Program-made: the position numbers and the translations under genes | Source: Armillaria gallica | Taxonomy: Eukaryota; Basidiomycota; Agaricomycetes; Agaricales; Physalacriaceae | Reading direction: 5' to 3' | Length of the DNA stretch: 64,000 nt | NCBI GenBank assembly: GCA_037576215.1 | Contig: JBANDB010000003.1 | Coordinates: forward strand, 1,674,001-1,738,000 | Shown here: positions 35,291-46,546 of the stretch, piece after piece | Numbering within the stretch: position 1 is the stretch's first letter | Layout: each line of letters begins with the position of its first letter | The notes under the pieces: generated by a model | Told to the model about the DNA's origin: nothing | The model's input: the letters and a program-made list of their open reading frames with translations, nothing else | Databases searched by the model: none

Positions 35291-36711
35291 TCAACTGCTA
35301 CCGATGCCGGGAGCACATAGGATACAAGCACCAAAGTCCTCCTCATCCTCACTCTGGTCGTACGGTGGCCACCAGACCTCCAGTAGGCGCTTATCCCGAA
35401 CTTTCTTAGCCCAAGGCTCCTTCTTTAGCCGCTCGGGACTCAAGGCAAACCTTTCAAAGAGCTCCCTGGGGAAAGGTTTCCACTGGTCGTATGTCCAATG
35501 TTTAACTGCTTGCTTAGCTTTCCGGAGGATCCTGTCACAACAATGTAAGTAACAAAAGACCCCAACCTTGGAGCAAAAAAGTAACCCACATCTGATTATG
35601 AGATTCAAATCCGCCATGACAGTCCATGGCCCTCTGTTGGACGTCCTCATAGCTCAGAGTTTTTCCGGAATAAAGAATAGGTCCAACGGGGACATTAAGA
35701 TTCGAATGATGATCCATGTCAAGACCATCAGGTTGGGTTCTTCTTTCTAAACCGTCGAGTTCATGTAGACGTAGCTGAATATAGATGAACAGGAGTCAGT
35801 CATTTGGTGATGCATGTTACTCACAAGAAATAGGTTCATAGCTTCCAGCTCCGTAAGCCGGCGAGTAGCTGGTCTGTAAGCAAAATCAGCCGGCAGCGTG
35901 TCCTTGGTCGAACCCCGCCGAGGGGGAATGTATGCTTGTGGTTTGGCGTCATAGTCAGGCACACTTTGTTGCAGGCATGCTTCGAGCTGTGTTCGATATT
36001 CCTTTGCTTTGGGGCTAGTCGCCTCGGCCTGGATGCACGTGCCTGCCTTTGTGAAGGTTGTCATAGTTGCGCCTCCTCCCACGAAAATTTCGTCCAAACT
36101 AGCATATACATAAATGTCGTATCAACCCAAGTGACCATCATAACTTACTAGTGTAACTCGTGCAGAACTGTGTCTGGTAACCTGCCATGTTTCCTCATGG
36201 ACAAAGCTTGCACCTTCGGAAGTGAAAACACCTTGCTCTTGTGGCGCGTGATCGGGTTATAGTGTTCTTCATACTGGAGAGTATCCACCTCCTTGTCGTT
36301 GAGCTTATATTGCTTCTTGGCTGAGGTCTCAATCAGGGACTGAAAGGATACGGACAGCGCAAAAGTGACCTTCAGTCTTTAGCACCTTTAAATCTGGCTA
36401 GAAAGATAGACGTCAAAATTACATTCGTAAAGAAGCCAGATACGGAGACTCACATGCATGTTATCCGGAAACGTAAAATTTATGTCCCTTTCCTATGGAA
36501 CCAATGACGCTTTGAACTGGGCCATTCTCTGCTTCTCCGCTTCCTTCGCCTCTTTTTCTTCACTGTCCGCTCGAACCTTTGAATTTGACCTTCTCTGTCG
36601 TTTGGGCTTGGGTGAGCTTTGGTTTGAGCTTGTCTCAGACGACCGTGTCGTCCGTGTGGCGTCCTCGGAGGTTCCTTCGATATTGGCTTTCCTCTTGCGT
36701 GAAGACACCAT
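35291..36711 (-). CDS. Orphan basic protein with XPA-like segment
   Basis: I do not recognise this gene with certainty. The start at 36711 gives a basic, nuclear-type N-terminus (MVSSRKRKANIEG, then PKPKRQRRSNSK) and a Lys/Glu helix. The next exon reads SLIETSAKKQYKLNDKEVD, then HKSKVFSLPKVQALSMRKHG. This pattern (Thr-x-Ala-Lys, Tyr-Lys-Leu, then a basic helix ending Lys-His-Gly) resembles the C-terminal DNA-binding part of XPA-type repair proteins. Later exons (DEIFVGGGATMTTF, RLTELEAMNLFL, GFESHNQM) lead to a Trp- and Lys-rich end, RKAKQAVKHWTYDQWKPFP and LLEVWWPPYDQSEDEEDFG. The zinc finger of true XPA is not seen. The join between the first two exons (about 36490 to 36350) is uncertain. 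Nuclear DNA binding is inferred from composition only. Confidence 0.65.
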
Positions 36712-37308
36712 TGCGCAAAACTATCAAGAACACGTCAATAACAGATGAGGACGTAGAATTTGAGGACTCGCATTTCACGATAATAAGAATCAAAGTATTG
36801 ACTTCAACTAATATATAGAGCCACGTCTGAACTGAGACTCGACCGCCGTCACCTTGGCGTCATGTCTGACGGACTCACGTTTAATAACCTCATGGCCTGG
36901 AATGTTATCAGGACTGCCGCTGTTGAAACATTAAGGAACACCAGAGTAATATGATAGATTCTGATTCATAGAATGGGATGCGAAGAAAAAAAGGGTCCAG
37001 TCGACGTACGGAGCTAAGTACGTTTAGCTGTGGGATTCGGTCCGGCCCGAAATCCGCAGCCTTGGGGAACTGGAGACTGGAGCAGCGTTGGCAAGTTACT
37101 TTAACCTTAAGTATGCTATCTAACACGTTGAAAAAAATGCAGAAGTCTGCGGACGAGGCCCGGCCTACATGCAAAGACAACAGGAAACCAAAGAATATAT
37201 GTGATGAGTGTTGGTCAAATTCGATCGGTAGTAAACAAACAAACACCTCTCCGGCAGGCCGCAACCAGCATAGCTGTACTCGAATCCTGACCTTCCCCTT
37301 CAAGCCAC
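36712..37308. other. Intergenic between orphan protein and NACHT gene
   Basis: Two long overlapping frames on opposite strands (36908-37303 and 36978-37445) show no family signal and lack splice or promoter context. I treat this as the 3' flank of the NACHT gene and promoter of the orphan gene. Confidence 0.5.
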
Positions 37309-40084
37309 TTATTCCCTACGATCCCATGAAGGAAAACGGGCAGGCATACGCGAAATCCCTGGTATGGACTCTTCCCATGCCGCGGATAAATCCGAGGATA
37401 ACCAAGGGTCGGGGACTGCTTGAAAATCGGGCTCAGGCATTTTAACACAAGGAAGAATGGGAGGGCGAAGCCAACAGGGCCACTCGTCCAGTCCTTCATC
37501 TGAATTCTCCTTTGACACTATGTCCAGGTGCGTAACTGGGGACTGTCTTGCCGGTGGGTTGTCCTCATCGAGGTCAGCTCCGGGGAGACCAGAAGAGATG
37601 ATGATGCTAGAGCGCAAGATGTTAAGTTGCTGTTTTATGTATTCATCCGTAGATGAGGAGAGCGTAGATGAATGCGATCGCTATTAAAGAACTGTCAATG
37701 TGGAAAATCATAGTTGAGCTTTCGAATATCACCCACCCGCCATGTGTCGGCCTTTTCAATGATGTGCCTAGACTGGAGCAAAAGTTCGTAGGAAGATATG
37801 ACGTCCAACCAGTCTTTGCCTCTTTCCTTCAAGAAACGCGCGAGCATATCAGCCAGAGCGCGCACCTCTTGCTGCTCGTCAGAAGACGATCGCTCGAGAT
37901 GATCGGCCCAGTGCGTACAAGCGTACTCAAGAGGTCCGCCAGGCCAGTGACAAGGGCGCCTTGTGCTCGAAGTGATATGATGGTCGTCTCCTTGAGAGGA
38001 CAGATTGGGTATCATGAATCGCAACAGCGTCATCGTAATCTTCAGATTGTACTGCTTTGTGTCGAGGTAAAACTGTGGGAAGCGGAGTAACGGGTGATCT
38101 GAACATCGACTTCTTTCGCAACCATCAACATCACAAATACCCTTCCAGGGGTTATGAGATGCGAGGAAAGTAATGAATGAAGGATGAAAGACGTTTATGG
38201 GCTCGTTATCACTAACAGGTATGATGAGAACTGAATGAAAGCCAGCCAGCAAGCCTCGCACGTGAGATACGTCATGTTCAAAAAGGATGGAAAGATCATT
38301 CAGAGAGAGCGTCGGGTCTTTCTGAAGCGTAAGCACGCCCAGAATGGCCTGACACTCCTCAACTTTCTCGTCATTGAGAAAGCGCAAAGCAGAGGTTAGA
38401 ATACGCCTGTAGAATCGGACCATCCCCACCAATAGGCCGGTGCCATTATCCAGCAGCTTCCTCAGTTGCTGTTCTGGAGACCCGGGTGATTCCACATAAC
38501 GACATATTTCTGCTGCATAAACGAAAAGGTGGTCCGATTCCTTTGCGATCCAGGATATATGCTCGTCGGATGGCCATTGGGGCGGATGAGATCCGCCGAG
38601 ATTAGATAGACGTCGACGGACGAAGAGCTGTATGTCGGATTCACAGTGAAAAGTATGAAAGTCTAGGACGGAAACATTTCGAAGCGGGGAGTGAACACGC
38701 GTAAGATCGTTAGGCCGCGAAGTGACGAGGACCTTCACCCGGGGCAAATCTGATAAGGATTTCAGAATTTGATTCCAGAGAGGATCCCAGAGATCCTTGT
38801 CCAGATTGTCGCATTCGTCCAGGCCATCCACGATGATTAGGACTGGCGACAACGATCCCGTACTACCCGAAGCCTGTAACGGCTCGACGATCAGCTTCTC
38901 CCATTGCTCCGATGGAGGCATTCTGACAAACCCTAGCTTCCACTTCCGTATGACCTTCAATACCTGATGGCAATATTCTTCATTGACTGCAGCGAGATGG
39001 AACGCGATAGACGGAATAATGCGACGAACATCTCTTCGGTCTGCACTGCGTTTAGAGCAGAAGAACGACCCCCCTAGGACCTTCCTATCCGACGCAATAC
39101 GAGCCACACTTTTGGCGAGAGCTGTCTTGCCCGTACCTGCCATGCCGTCAATCCAGAAGATTTGAGGCTGAGAAATATCGTCCAACCAGGACGAGAGGTT
39201 ATACAAGATTTCTGAGCGTGTGCCTTCTGTGCATTCATGGCACTCTAAAGCCATATTCCATGAAGCATCATGTACACATTCGAGTGTACTGAATAGACCT
39301 ATAGGAGTGGTAAGTACAGTCAGACGAAGCAAACGGATTCTTACTGTTGTTCACGAGGAACTGTAGAGAAGAAAAAACTGTCAATTCGGTGCTTTGATAT
39401 CCAGTGAATTGCTGGCTTACTGAAGTATCTATGGCCGCATGTAATGCAGCTTCTGTCTAAGGGACAAACATGAAAAAGCACCGAGGGGAGGTATAGAATA
39501 CAACCTACCATGGCCATATCCAAAGCCTCTTTGACGCGTTTCAGATACCGCGCGATCAAGGCACGATCGTCAGATGCTGTGAATGCACGTCGCAAAGTTC
39601 CTTTCTCGAGAATCTTTTGCAGTCCAGGATGGAATTCTTCGGTCCGGCTGCCAGCGATTAGTATGAATGGAAATAAAAACCATGCCAGGTAACTTACCAG
39701 ACAATTATTTTGACTCTGTCCCGGAGATCATCAGGTATGCCGCTATACCGTTGGAGCAAGCCGGAAAATCTGTTGTGTATGTCGCATATTAACGGGTTAA
39801 GTTCTTGGGAATCATGTCTATTGACCACGCCCGCCTTTGCATATACAATAAACTATGAGCATAGGAAGTATTTGGGAATGGCGCACCTCGAGCATAGACA
39901 TGGTATCACAACAGATTCCAAGAAATGCTTTGACGCCCGGCACGGGGCAACCGTCCAAAACTGTATGAAGGATTCTAAATGTGACCTTCAACCCTTCGAA
40001 GGCCACCTGGCGCAATTGCGCATGAGCGATTTTTGAACCGTCTGGAGACGGAAAGTGTTGACGATAGAGCGTTCGGAGTCCCAT
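37309..40084 (-). CDS. NACHT-domain NTPase, NLR-like
   Basis: A STAND-class NTPase of the fungal NLR-like type; relatives are proposed to act in recognition of non-self and cell-death signalling. The likely start at 40084 gives MGLRTLYRQHFPSPDGSKIA; an upstream ATG at 40218 is in another frame. The N-terminal helical region (VAFEGLKVTFRILHTVLDG, GVKAFLGICCDTMSMLE) is joined by introns to RFSGLLQRYSGIPDDL and LIARYLKRVKEALDMAM. The main exon has the typical linker HDASWNMALECHECTEGTR, Walker A GMAGTGKTALAKS, Walker B LIIVDGLDECD and the sensor VKVLVTSRPND, then a winged-helix-like region. No WD40, ankyrin or TPR repeats follow. A 56-nt intron (about 37677-37732) probably replaces the first stop and adds about 120 acidic, Pro-rich residues ending at 37309; without it the stop is 37695. 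Confidence 0.85.
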
Positions 40085-42072
40085 GGTGCACCGAGTCCGT
40101 GAATCCACTCTTCGTATTTAAAGAGTTTCGTCGGAGCTGATGACGCAGATTCCTTTGATAGCGGCCATGACACAAATTTCTCCAGCTGCGTGTCGGAAAG
40201 AAGATGGTGCGATGTCATTTGCTATGGAAGCGCTCAGGAGTTGTGTCACAATGTGGGAAAACTTTCAAAGTATTAAGGAATGACGGGAGGAAGTTGGCTG
40301 TTTTGAACACGCTTTTCCTGCGTGTCCTTCATGTGAAGGGCGTCTGACTGATGTCGGACTACACAAACGTTCAGGCCAACAAAAGGTGGGGAAGTGTGTT
40401 GTGTTTTGGCGCTAATTTAGCCTCATGGTGACGATGCTGGACGACGATCCGAAAAATGTTTGCAAGGCGTGATAGAGCAACCCGTTGGATTCTGGTGAGA
40501 CTATTTTGGTGTGTTTGCCTAACAAGGCATCACTTCGCGCTAAAACGATACTTCTGAAGGAAGGAAGGAAGGAAGGAGGTTTTATTACCCGACGGTGCTC
40601 CTCAACAGAAACGTGCCGGTGAAGGAAGCATGCTGTATGGATGGATCAGGTGAATAATACTTGTTTTGAATTCAATTGTACGCGCACCTGAACTCCTGTC
40701 TGACTGCGAGACCGCGCAACGAACAGTCAATAAGCGCCAAGGGTCTGATGCTGGTAAAGACAAAACATCCGAGGACGGCAGTAGTTATGCACACGTACCT
40801 GCGATTCAAGGAGGACACCTATCTGCACTTCCCAAGGAATTCTCGATAATCTGTCATGTCCACGCAAACTACAGAAGACCAAAGGCGTCATTAGAAGGTA
40901 TAGCGACTGCTACATCCCAGTGGCATGTTCGTCCAGACTCGTGTTCTCCCAATGGAACTGGAAATAGCGAACAATAAATCATGTATATGTTCGTTGCGAC
41001 TGGTCGAATCCAGCCACTTCAGGGTATAAGTGTTCTGTGATAAACAGAACACAGATCCTGTTCCATAATTTTGACCCCCGCACAATCCTTACCAAGGTCG
41101 GCTTTGCCAGTACTTGTGAAGTAGTCGCAGTTTGGAGAGTTGGTTGACACCAGCACTCAGCCGGTCAAATATGTCCAGTTCGGATGATGTGCAAGGCAGA
41201 AATGCAGGGAAAGGGACCATTTGCCGTCCCTCTTTTGTCTTCGTCGTCGCTGAACCGAGGAGCGCCGGACAAAGATAGTGATGGACAAAGACAAGCCAAG
41301 GGGGACTTCGTGGGAAACTAAGACGGTATCCGGACCGATACATGCCGATACATGCCGATCAGAGATTTTTCTTCGATGCACTCAGTGCGATAAGTTCACG
41401 GTGGGTGCACCAAGTCTCAAACGGGTCTATTGATTTATTCCGAAGTCTTTGGTTTGTTTTCTGAACCCCCTTTTTTAGAATCATCGTATAACGCGTTGGG
41501 GCCATCCGCAAAGGCTCCATCTTGATACTGCACTGGCGTACCACTTCAGACAGAACAACAGAGCAGTACGCACTAACATGCGCCCAAATTCATTATGTGG
41601 CGTCTCTCTTTATGCGCCATGCTGAGGTCCAAACAGGTTGTGTTGCTTGCGTCGAGTGAGTTTCCTAAAGCTTGGCTAGAATTTTATCTATAAAACATTG
41701 AACTAATTTGACCTATAGACCTTCATCACATATTCCTTCCAGTCAACGTCAGTGACTGAAATCCAATGATAATACTAATCTGCTGACTCCTCTGTGCATA
41801 CGAATACGAAATGGCTCTTGACCTCGACGAATGCCTTTCTCTGGCGCTCTGACCATCCCAGGTGTGCCTATAGTAACACTGGCATTGTGACAGTCACTCG
41901 ATCCGCTCGATGGTCCCAAGCACAGTATCAGAGACTACTGATCAGGCTATTCCTAACGATCGACTAGCCATAGCAGACAGTTGCTTGCCTCATACTGGTT
42001 ATCTTGTCCCGCCAAATTCCTACGTCGGGCAACTGTCTATATAAGGAATTCTCGCCAACCAATCCACTGAAG
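40085..42072. other. Intergenic, no recognisable gene
   Basis: Holds the NACHT promoter, an (AAGG) microsatellite near 40557-40579 and a TATATAAGG element at 42037-42045 that may serve the C2H2 gene. A short frame at about 41811 (MALDLDECLSLAL) stops after 13 codons and could be an upstream exon or leader of the C2H2 gene, but I found no donor that joins it. Confidence 0.45.
40557..40579. repeat. (AAGG)n microsatellite
   Basis: About five AAGG units in a row, imperfect at the end. It lies about 350-500 bp upstream of the candidate NACHT starts. No function is inferred. Confidence 0.75.
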
Positions 42073-43222
42073 TTGCGAAATCCGTTATAAGGAGGGGCAT
42101 CTGCCATGGTTTTCACCATCCCCCAGGTCCTCTCCCACTTCCCCCTCAGAATCTCCGTCTCTTGAGTCCCCCCCCCATCAAGCGCTGCACATTCAAGAAG
42201 GTGGCTATTGTGAGTCTTCCTCACATGGCCCGTCTATTGTCTCGTCGCTGATGTAATCCCTCGTTGGTCTTTTCCTAGCGCCGGCTAGACTTGTTCGTTG
42301 CAGCTTCGAGGAATGCAACAAGGCCTTCGTTGTTAGAAACGGTCTGAATCGCCATCTCAAAACTCACTACGATGAGTGGGTATTCTCTGACTATGAGTAG
42401 AGTACCCTCACGACTAACGATACAATCTGCAGGCATAGGTATCGGTGCCCCCAGTGCGACACTCACACCCACCAGGCCTCCAACATGAAGAGACACATCG
42501 ATGGCCAGCGGTAAGTCCAAGTACTCCCCCACTACTTTACTCTACTGGCCCTCCTCTTTATTTAGCCTTGGCCTGAAGCCAAATGCCTGTCCCGATTGCG
42601 ATAAGTCTTTCGCTGACAAGGGTTTTCTTGTCCGTCACCGCAAGAAGGAACATGGGTACAAACCCCGGCACCGTCGTACACCGGAAAGACATCATCAAGG
42701 AGATAAAGGAGACGCAGCCTGGCTCTCTGCACATCCAAAGGTTATCGACGCCGCGTGCCACTTGGTCCGCCAAAGTCGCCACTACCGTCGTGTCCCCTTC
42801 TCCCTCTCCCTCTCCAGCTCCCTCTACTCCTTCGTCTACAGTCGATAACAGCTCCGGCCAGTTGGACTGTAACGCAAACACGCCTATGCAAACCAGGGAG
42901 GTTTACCCCGCGCACACAGCTGGTTTCCCCCTTGAAGGACAATTCCCAAAGACCAGAGCCAACATCTTCGCCCTTGTCCCTCCCTGATCGTTCCAAATCG
43001 CTCTCAACAACGATGGGAAAAAGCAGTCTATCCAACAGGCAGGGGCCCGGAACCTCTGCGACCAGCCTTGCCAACGACTCCGCTGCCACTAACTTGGATA
43101 TGGCGGATAGCTGCGACGACCTCTTGGGAGGTTCAGTTCTGTCCCCGGATCCCGATACGTCTTTCGAGGTGTTGCCAGAGGGGATGGCAGTGCCCTTCGA
43201 TTTTGCCTTCGCCTTTGAGTAG
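42073..43222 (+). CDS. C2H2 zinc-finger protein, probable transcription factor
   Basis: Three fingers are visible: RCSFEECNKAFVVRNGLNRH with LKTH, YRCPQCDTHTHQASNMKRH, and ACPDCDKSFADKGFLVRHRK with KEH. Introns between them join in phase. Upstream of finger one the same frame gives a Ser/Pro-rich stretch (SPSPRSSPTSPSESPS) and HQALHIQEGGY, open back to a stop at about 42072, but it has no ATG. The nearest ATG (42105) is in another frame. The true start exon is therefore unknown. Downstream, the direct frame stops at 42848, but a 53-nt intron after HG (gtacaaacc to gataaag) joins to a frame ending in an acidic tail, MADSCDDLLGGSVLSPDP to FDFAFAFE at 43222, which looks like an activation domain. 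DNA binding is likely; targets are unknown. Confidence 0.7.
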
Positions 43223-43504
43223 TATTAGCGAAATGGATTACACGGACGTTTTATTTCTCCTCCAACCGCATATTCAAATTTCAACTATCACCATTTTGCG
43301 CCTCGCATTCTCTTCTCAATCGTCTTGCAATCTTTCACCTTTTTTCTAGGTTCTTTCATCCGTTGTGAGATGACCCAACTTCTTCATGTTATTCATTTGG
43401 TTTCCACTTTAGATAAATGTATAAATAGTCACGTCCATAAACGAGAGGATAGCAGTACCGAGATGCATTATAAATAGGACGTACTTTTGATAAACACGAA
43501 CACT

Positions 43505-45879
43505 TCACTGTCGCGTTGAGTATCCTTTTTTTATCCGAAGGACCCCAAGACTACCAAACGATATATCCTCCTCCTTCCCCCTCTCCCTCTCCTTCTCTTT
43601 GTCAGGTTTCATAAACACCTGCTTGAACAGCATCCACGGCCACACAAGACGCATCCAAAATGTGGTTCCAGAATCAAAGAGGTATTTGCTCTGGAAAGCC
43701 ATTACGACCCATACTGTTAGAAACGTCAGGGGAGCAGCTACTTCAAAGTAATGTGGTAGAGTCCCGTTGGTATCGTTGCTGAGCTCTCGGACATTCATTC
43801 CAAAAATGGCCTAGAACGGGGACGGGCTGGTCAGTAGCACTGGTGCAAGCAATCTAGAACACATACGGCGACGAACGAAGAGGGTAGGAATACCATAGTG
43901 AGGTAGGCTATTTGTTTCATCTTCAATGGAATTAACCGACCTGGACTAGCCGACCAAAGGATAAGACATACCGCCGCACTGTCCCTCACAGCAGCCTCCG
44001 TCAACTCCTTCATACGTTTGCTATCGTTGATATTAACACTGCTGAACACCTGGTAACAAGCCCGATCAGCTAGGGCAGCTGCACTAACAGGCGCCCACTA
44101 CTTACTAGATTCATGACATTTTTAAGTCGTTTATCCTGCATGCGTCGACTCATTTCCAGTCGGTCGATCTCCGACAGTAAATTTCGACATTCCTTCTCCA
44201 ACAGTGTCCGACTAAATTGCTTTTCTTCTTCGGGTAAAGCGTCCATCGCTGGATTAGGGGTATCGAGTATGAAGACAACGGCCTTCTTCAAATCTTCCAA
44301 CAAGGAAGAATAGTGTAAATGATGCGCCCGAATTATGTGTAGTTCCCGCGTGAGAAAGATGTTTGAAGGTTCTAAGACACTAGTTTCCTAATTTGACGTG
44401 AGAACCGCTGTCGGAGACCAGAGTGGAGACAACGTACTAGCCAACAGATATGTGCGTATAAAGCCTCGAGCGCCTCATCCCAAGCATACATGGCGTGCCA
44501 TATGAATGTCAGTAGGACAAACGTAGGGTCCGGCGATCGTTGAAATATATTTTGCCAATAGACACTTTGACCTAAGGAATTATAAGCCGAGGAACAATAA
44601 TTTCGTTGTCCAAGAGCTACCTGCAAAGCGTATCCGTTCGTGAAGGTATGGGGCAGACGTTGCCTCGCGGTCAGAATTATGGTATGATATGAGGGTATTG
44701 CCTTCTACATTTCGAATAAGATGGACTGCAAGAAGATCAAGTACTAGGGAGCAGCCATCGCCTGGGAAAGACACACGGATCAAAGGAACGACACGTTGCT
44801 AGTGATAGAATGCTTACCGGACAGCAGGACCAAAGGGGCTTGGGTATTGATTACTTGCTCGCCTGCTCAAAAATGCCAATCAAGGGACGAATTGAATCAT
44901 TGGGAGCAATGCTCACGGGCGAGGGTGTCTTCGCTGGCCGTTGACGACGTAGTGGAGAGGATTGAAGAATGGTCGCTTGCGATAACTGCATCCATGGTTT
45001 TGAGAAATGTCAAGGTGATAGTGATATCTGCCCATAGCCACTGAGTGAGAACAGGACGCCATAGACTGGAACCGAACTTACGGTCTCCTTTTCCCGGCTG
45101 AACTTCTTCCTGGAAGCGGGATGGTATCCATGATAGTGATGATGAAAAGAAGAACGGTTCTATATTATATCTAAGAATAACCGCCGGTGAATTCAAGCAG
45201 TTGAATAGAAGGGAACCGAGCGCACTTTGCGCCAAGCATTTGCAGTACTGGTCCTGACATGTTTTCCACGAAAAGCGCCCGGACACGCGTGTTCGTCGGC
45301 CTCTGAGCGGACTTTAGATAAATCATGCTGCGCTCGAGAAGTGGGGCACATACGTGGTGCTGAATGAGAAGCTTCCAGAAGTCATCCTTCGTTTGCTCTG
45401 TAGCCTCATGCTTTCCTGAGTCGATAAAAAAGCCGTTGTTGTTAACATCAACGTGATAAATCGTGCACGGAGTTTTTGTGTCGTATTCTTTAATGGCATA
45501 AAGTATCCGGCTACGTTTGACTTGGGAAGGGGTCCAGTTCGGGAAACGCGACTGAGGGTAGCCCTTCCAACAGCCGTCGCAGTCGGCGTGGTTACACGGC
45601 GGTGGAATAGGGGGGGCCTCTGATCTGAGCTGATCGTCATCGACTTCTGCAAACAAGTCTTGAGTTACTCAATCATTGCAATACTGAGTTCTCAGCGAGA
45701 ACAACGCACCGTCGTTAAGATTTATCCAAGGCCTTCTGCAGGGTCAGTTGGAGATCAGCATGAAAAATGGACGTTGCCTACCAAGGAGCTGAGGGTCCTG
45801 AGTGCCGGTGGGAAGGTGGGGGCCTTTTTAGCACAAAGTCATGGGTGGCGGGTCGTATCCGTCGGCGAAGAGACGACAT
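43505..45879 (-). CDS. CorA-like Mg2+ transporter family membrane protein
   Basis: A 2-TM GxN-type divalent cation transporter. The start at 45879 gives MSSLRRRIRPATHDFVLKRP. Two small introns then create PWPWINLNDEVDDDQLRSEA, the usual beginning of this fungal subgroup, followed by CNHADCDGCWKGYPQSRFP and SQVKRSRILYAIKEYDTKT. The cytosolic helical domain includes GDGCSLVLDLLAVHLIRNV and ERSPDPTFVLLTF-like segments. The first membrane helix is MKQIAYLTMVFLPSSFVAA, followed across an intron by the signature IFGMNV. The second helix is PLTFLTVWVVMAFQ. The tail is charged, ending RIKKGYSTRQ. The GMN motif is intact, so ion conduction is plausible. It is divergent from the DASS-type transporter with a 667 bp shared upstream region. 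Middle exons (44300-45100) are approximate. Confidence 0.85.
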
Positions 45880-46546
45880 TGACAGTTTGTGGTAGAAGAA
45901 AAGTGGGACCCAAGCCTCTGCCACTTAAATACTGCCAAGAGGGTCGACGTTAATGATGACTGTCACAGTTCAGGTCGCTGCGAGCCCACCTGCCATCTTG
46001 GCTTGGAGATGGTGAGTGATAAGCGCCCTGGCGCGGCGAGCCGGCATAACGACAACGGCCTGACTTTAAAAATGATGGGCTGATCTTTACTTCCGTCTTC
46101 GTCGTCGTCGGCGCTTGATGACGACGCCAACGCCCTAGTACCGATTTGAGCAAAGTAAGCCATGAATAACCATGTGGACCTTACTGACCATCCCTCATGC
46201 ACAGAATTCTCCCGTCTCCGCTTTGGTCCCGGTTGTCCTATTTATCGGTTCGCCAGCATCGAGAAACGTGGGCATCACATCAACCATTGCATCCTTGAAC
46301 CTAACGATCACCATGCAGGACTTTTTACGCAAATCGCTGTTGAGCAACGGCCCGAGCGTGGAGCTAGGTGCGTGGGCTGCCCATTTTCCAAGGCGATGCA
46401 AACTTCTACAACTCTTACCCGAACCACCGCATAGTCAGAAGTCTCTTGCCTGAAGTTTTCTTGACGGCGAATTCGTTGGACGTCGGCGCTACATAAACGT
46501 TGAAAACGGTGGTGGTTCTTGACAAGGATCGTCGGCCACATCGATC
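45880..46546. promoter_or_regulatory. Divergent region between CorA-like and ArsB/NhaD-like transporter genes
   Basis: The only upstream DNA for two ion-transporter genes on opposite strands. Frames inside it (for example 46172-46453) have no family signal. No TATA box is obvious near either start. Confidence 0.4.

Noticed and set aside
36908..37445. Two long overlapping frames on opposite strands
   Set aside because: No family resemblance or splice context for either; they sit in the flank between two minus-strand genes.
40557..40579. AAGG microsatellite as a regulatory or mobile element
   Set aside because: It is a short simple repeat with no flanking duplication.
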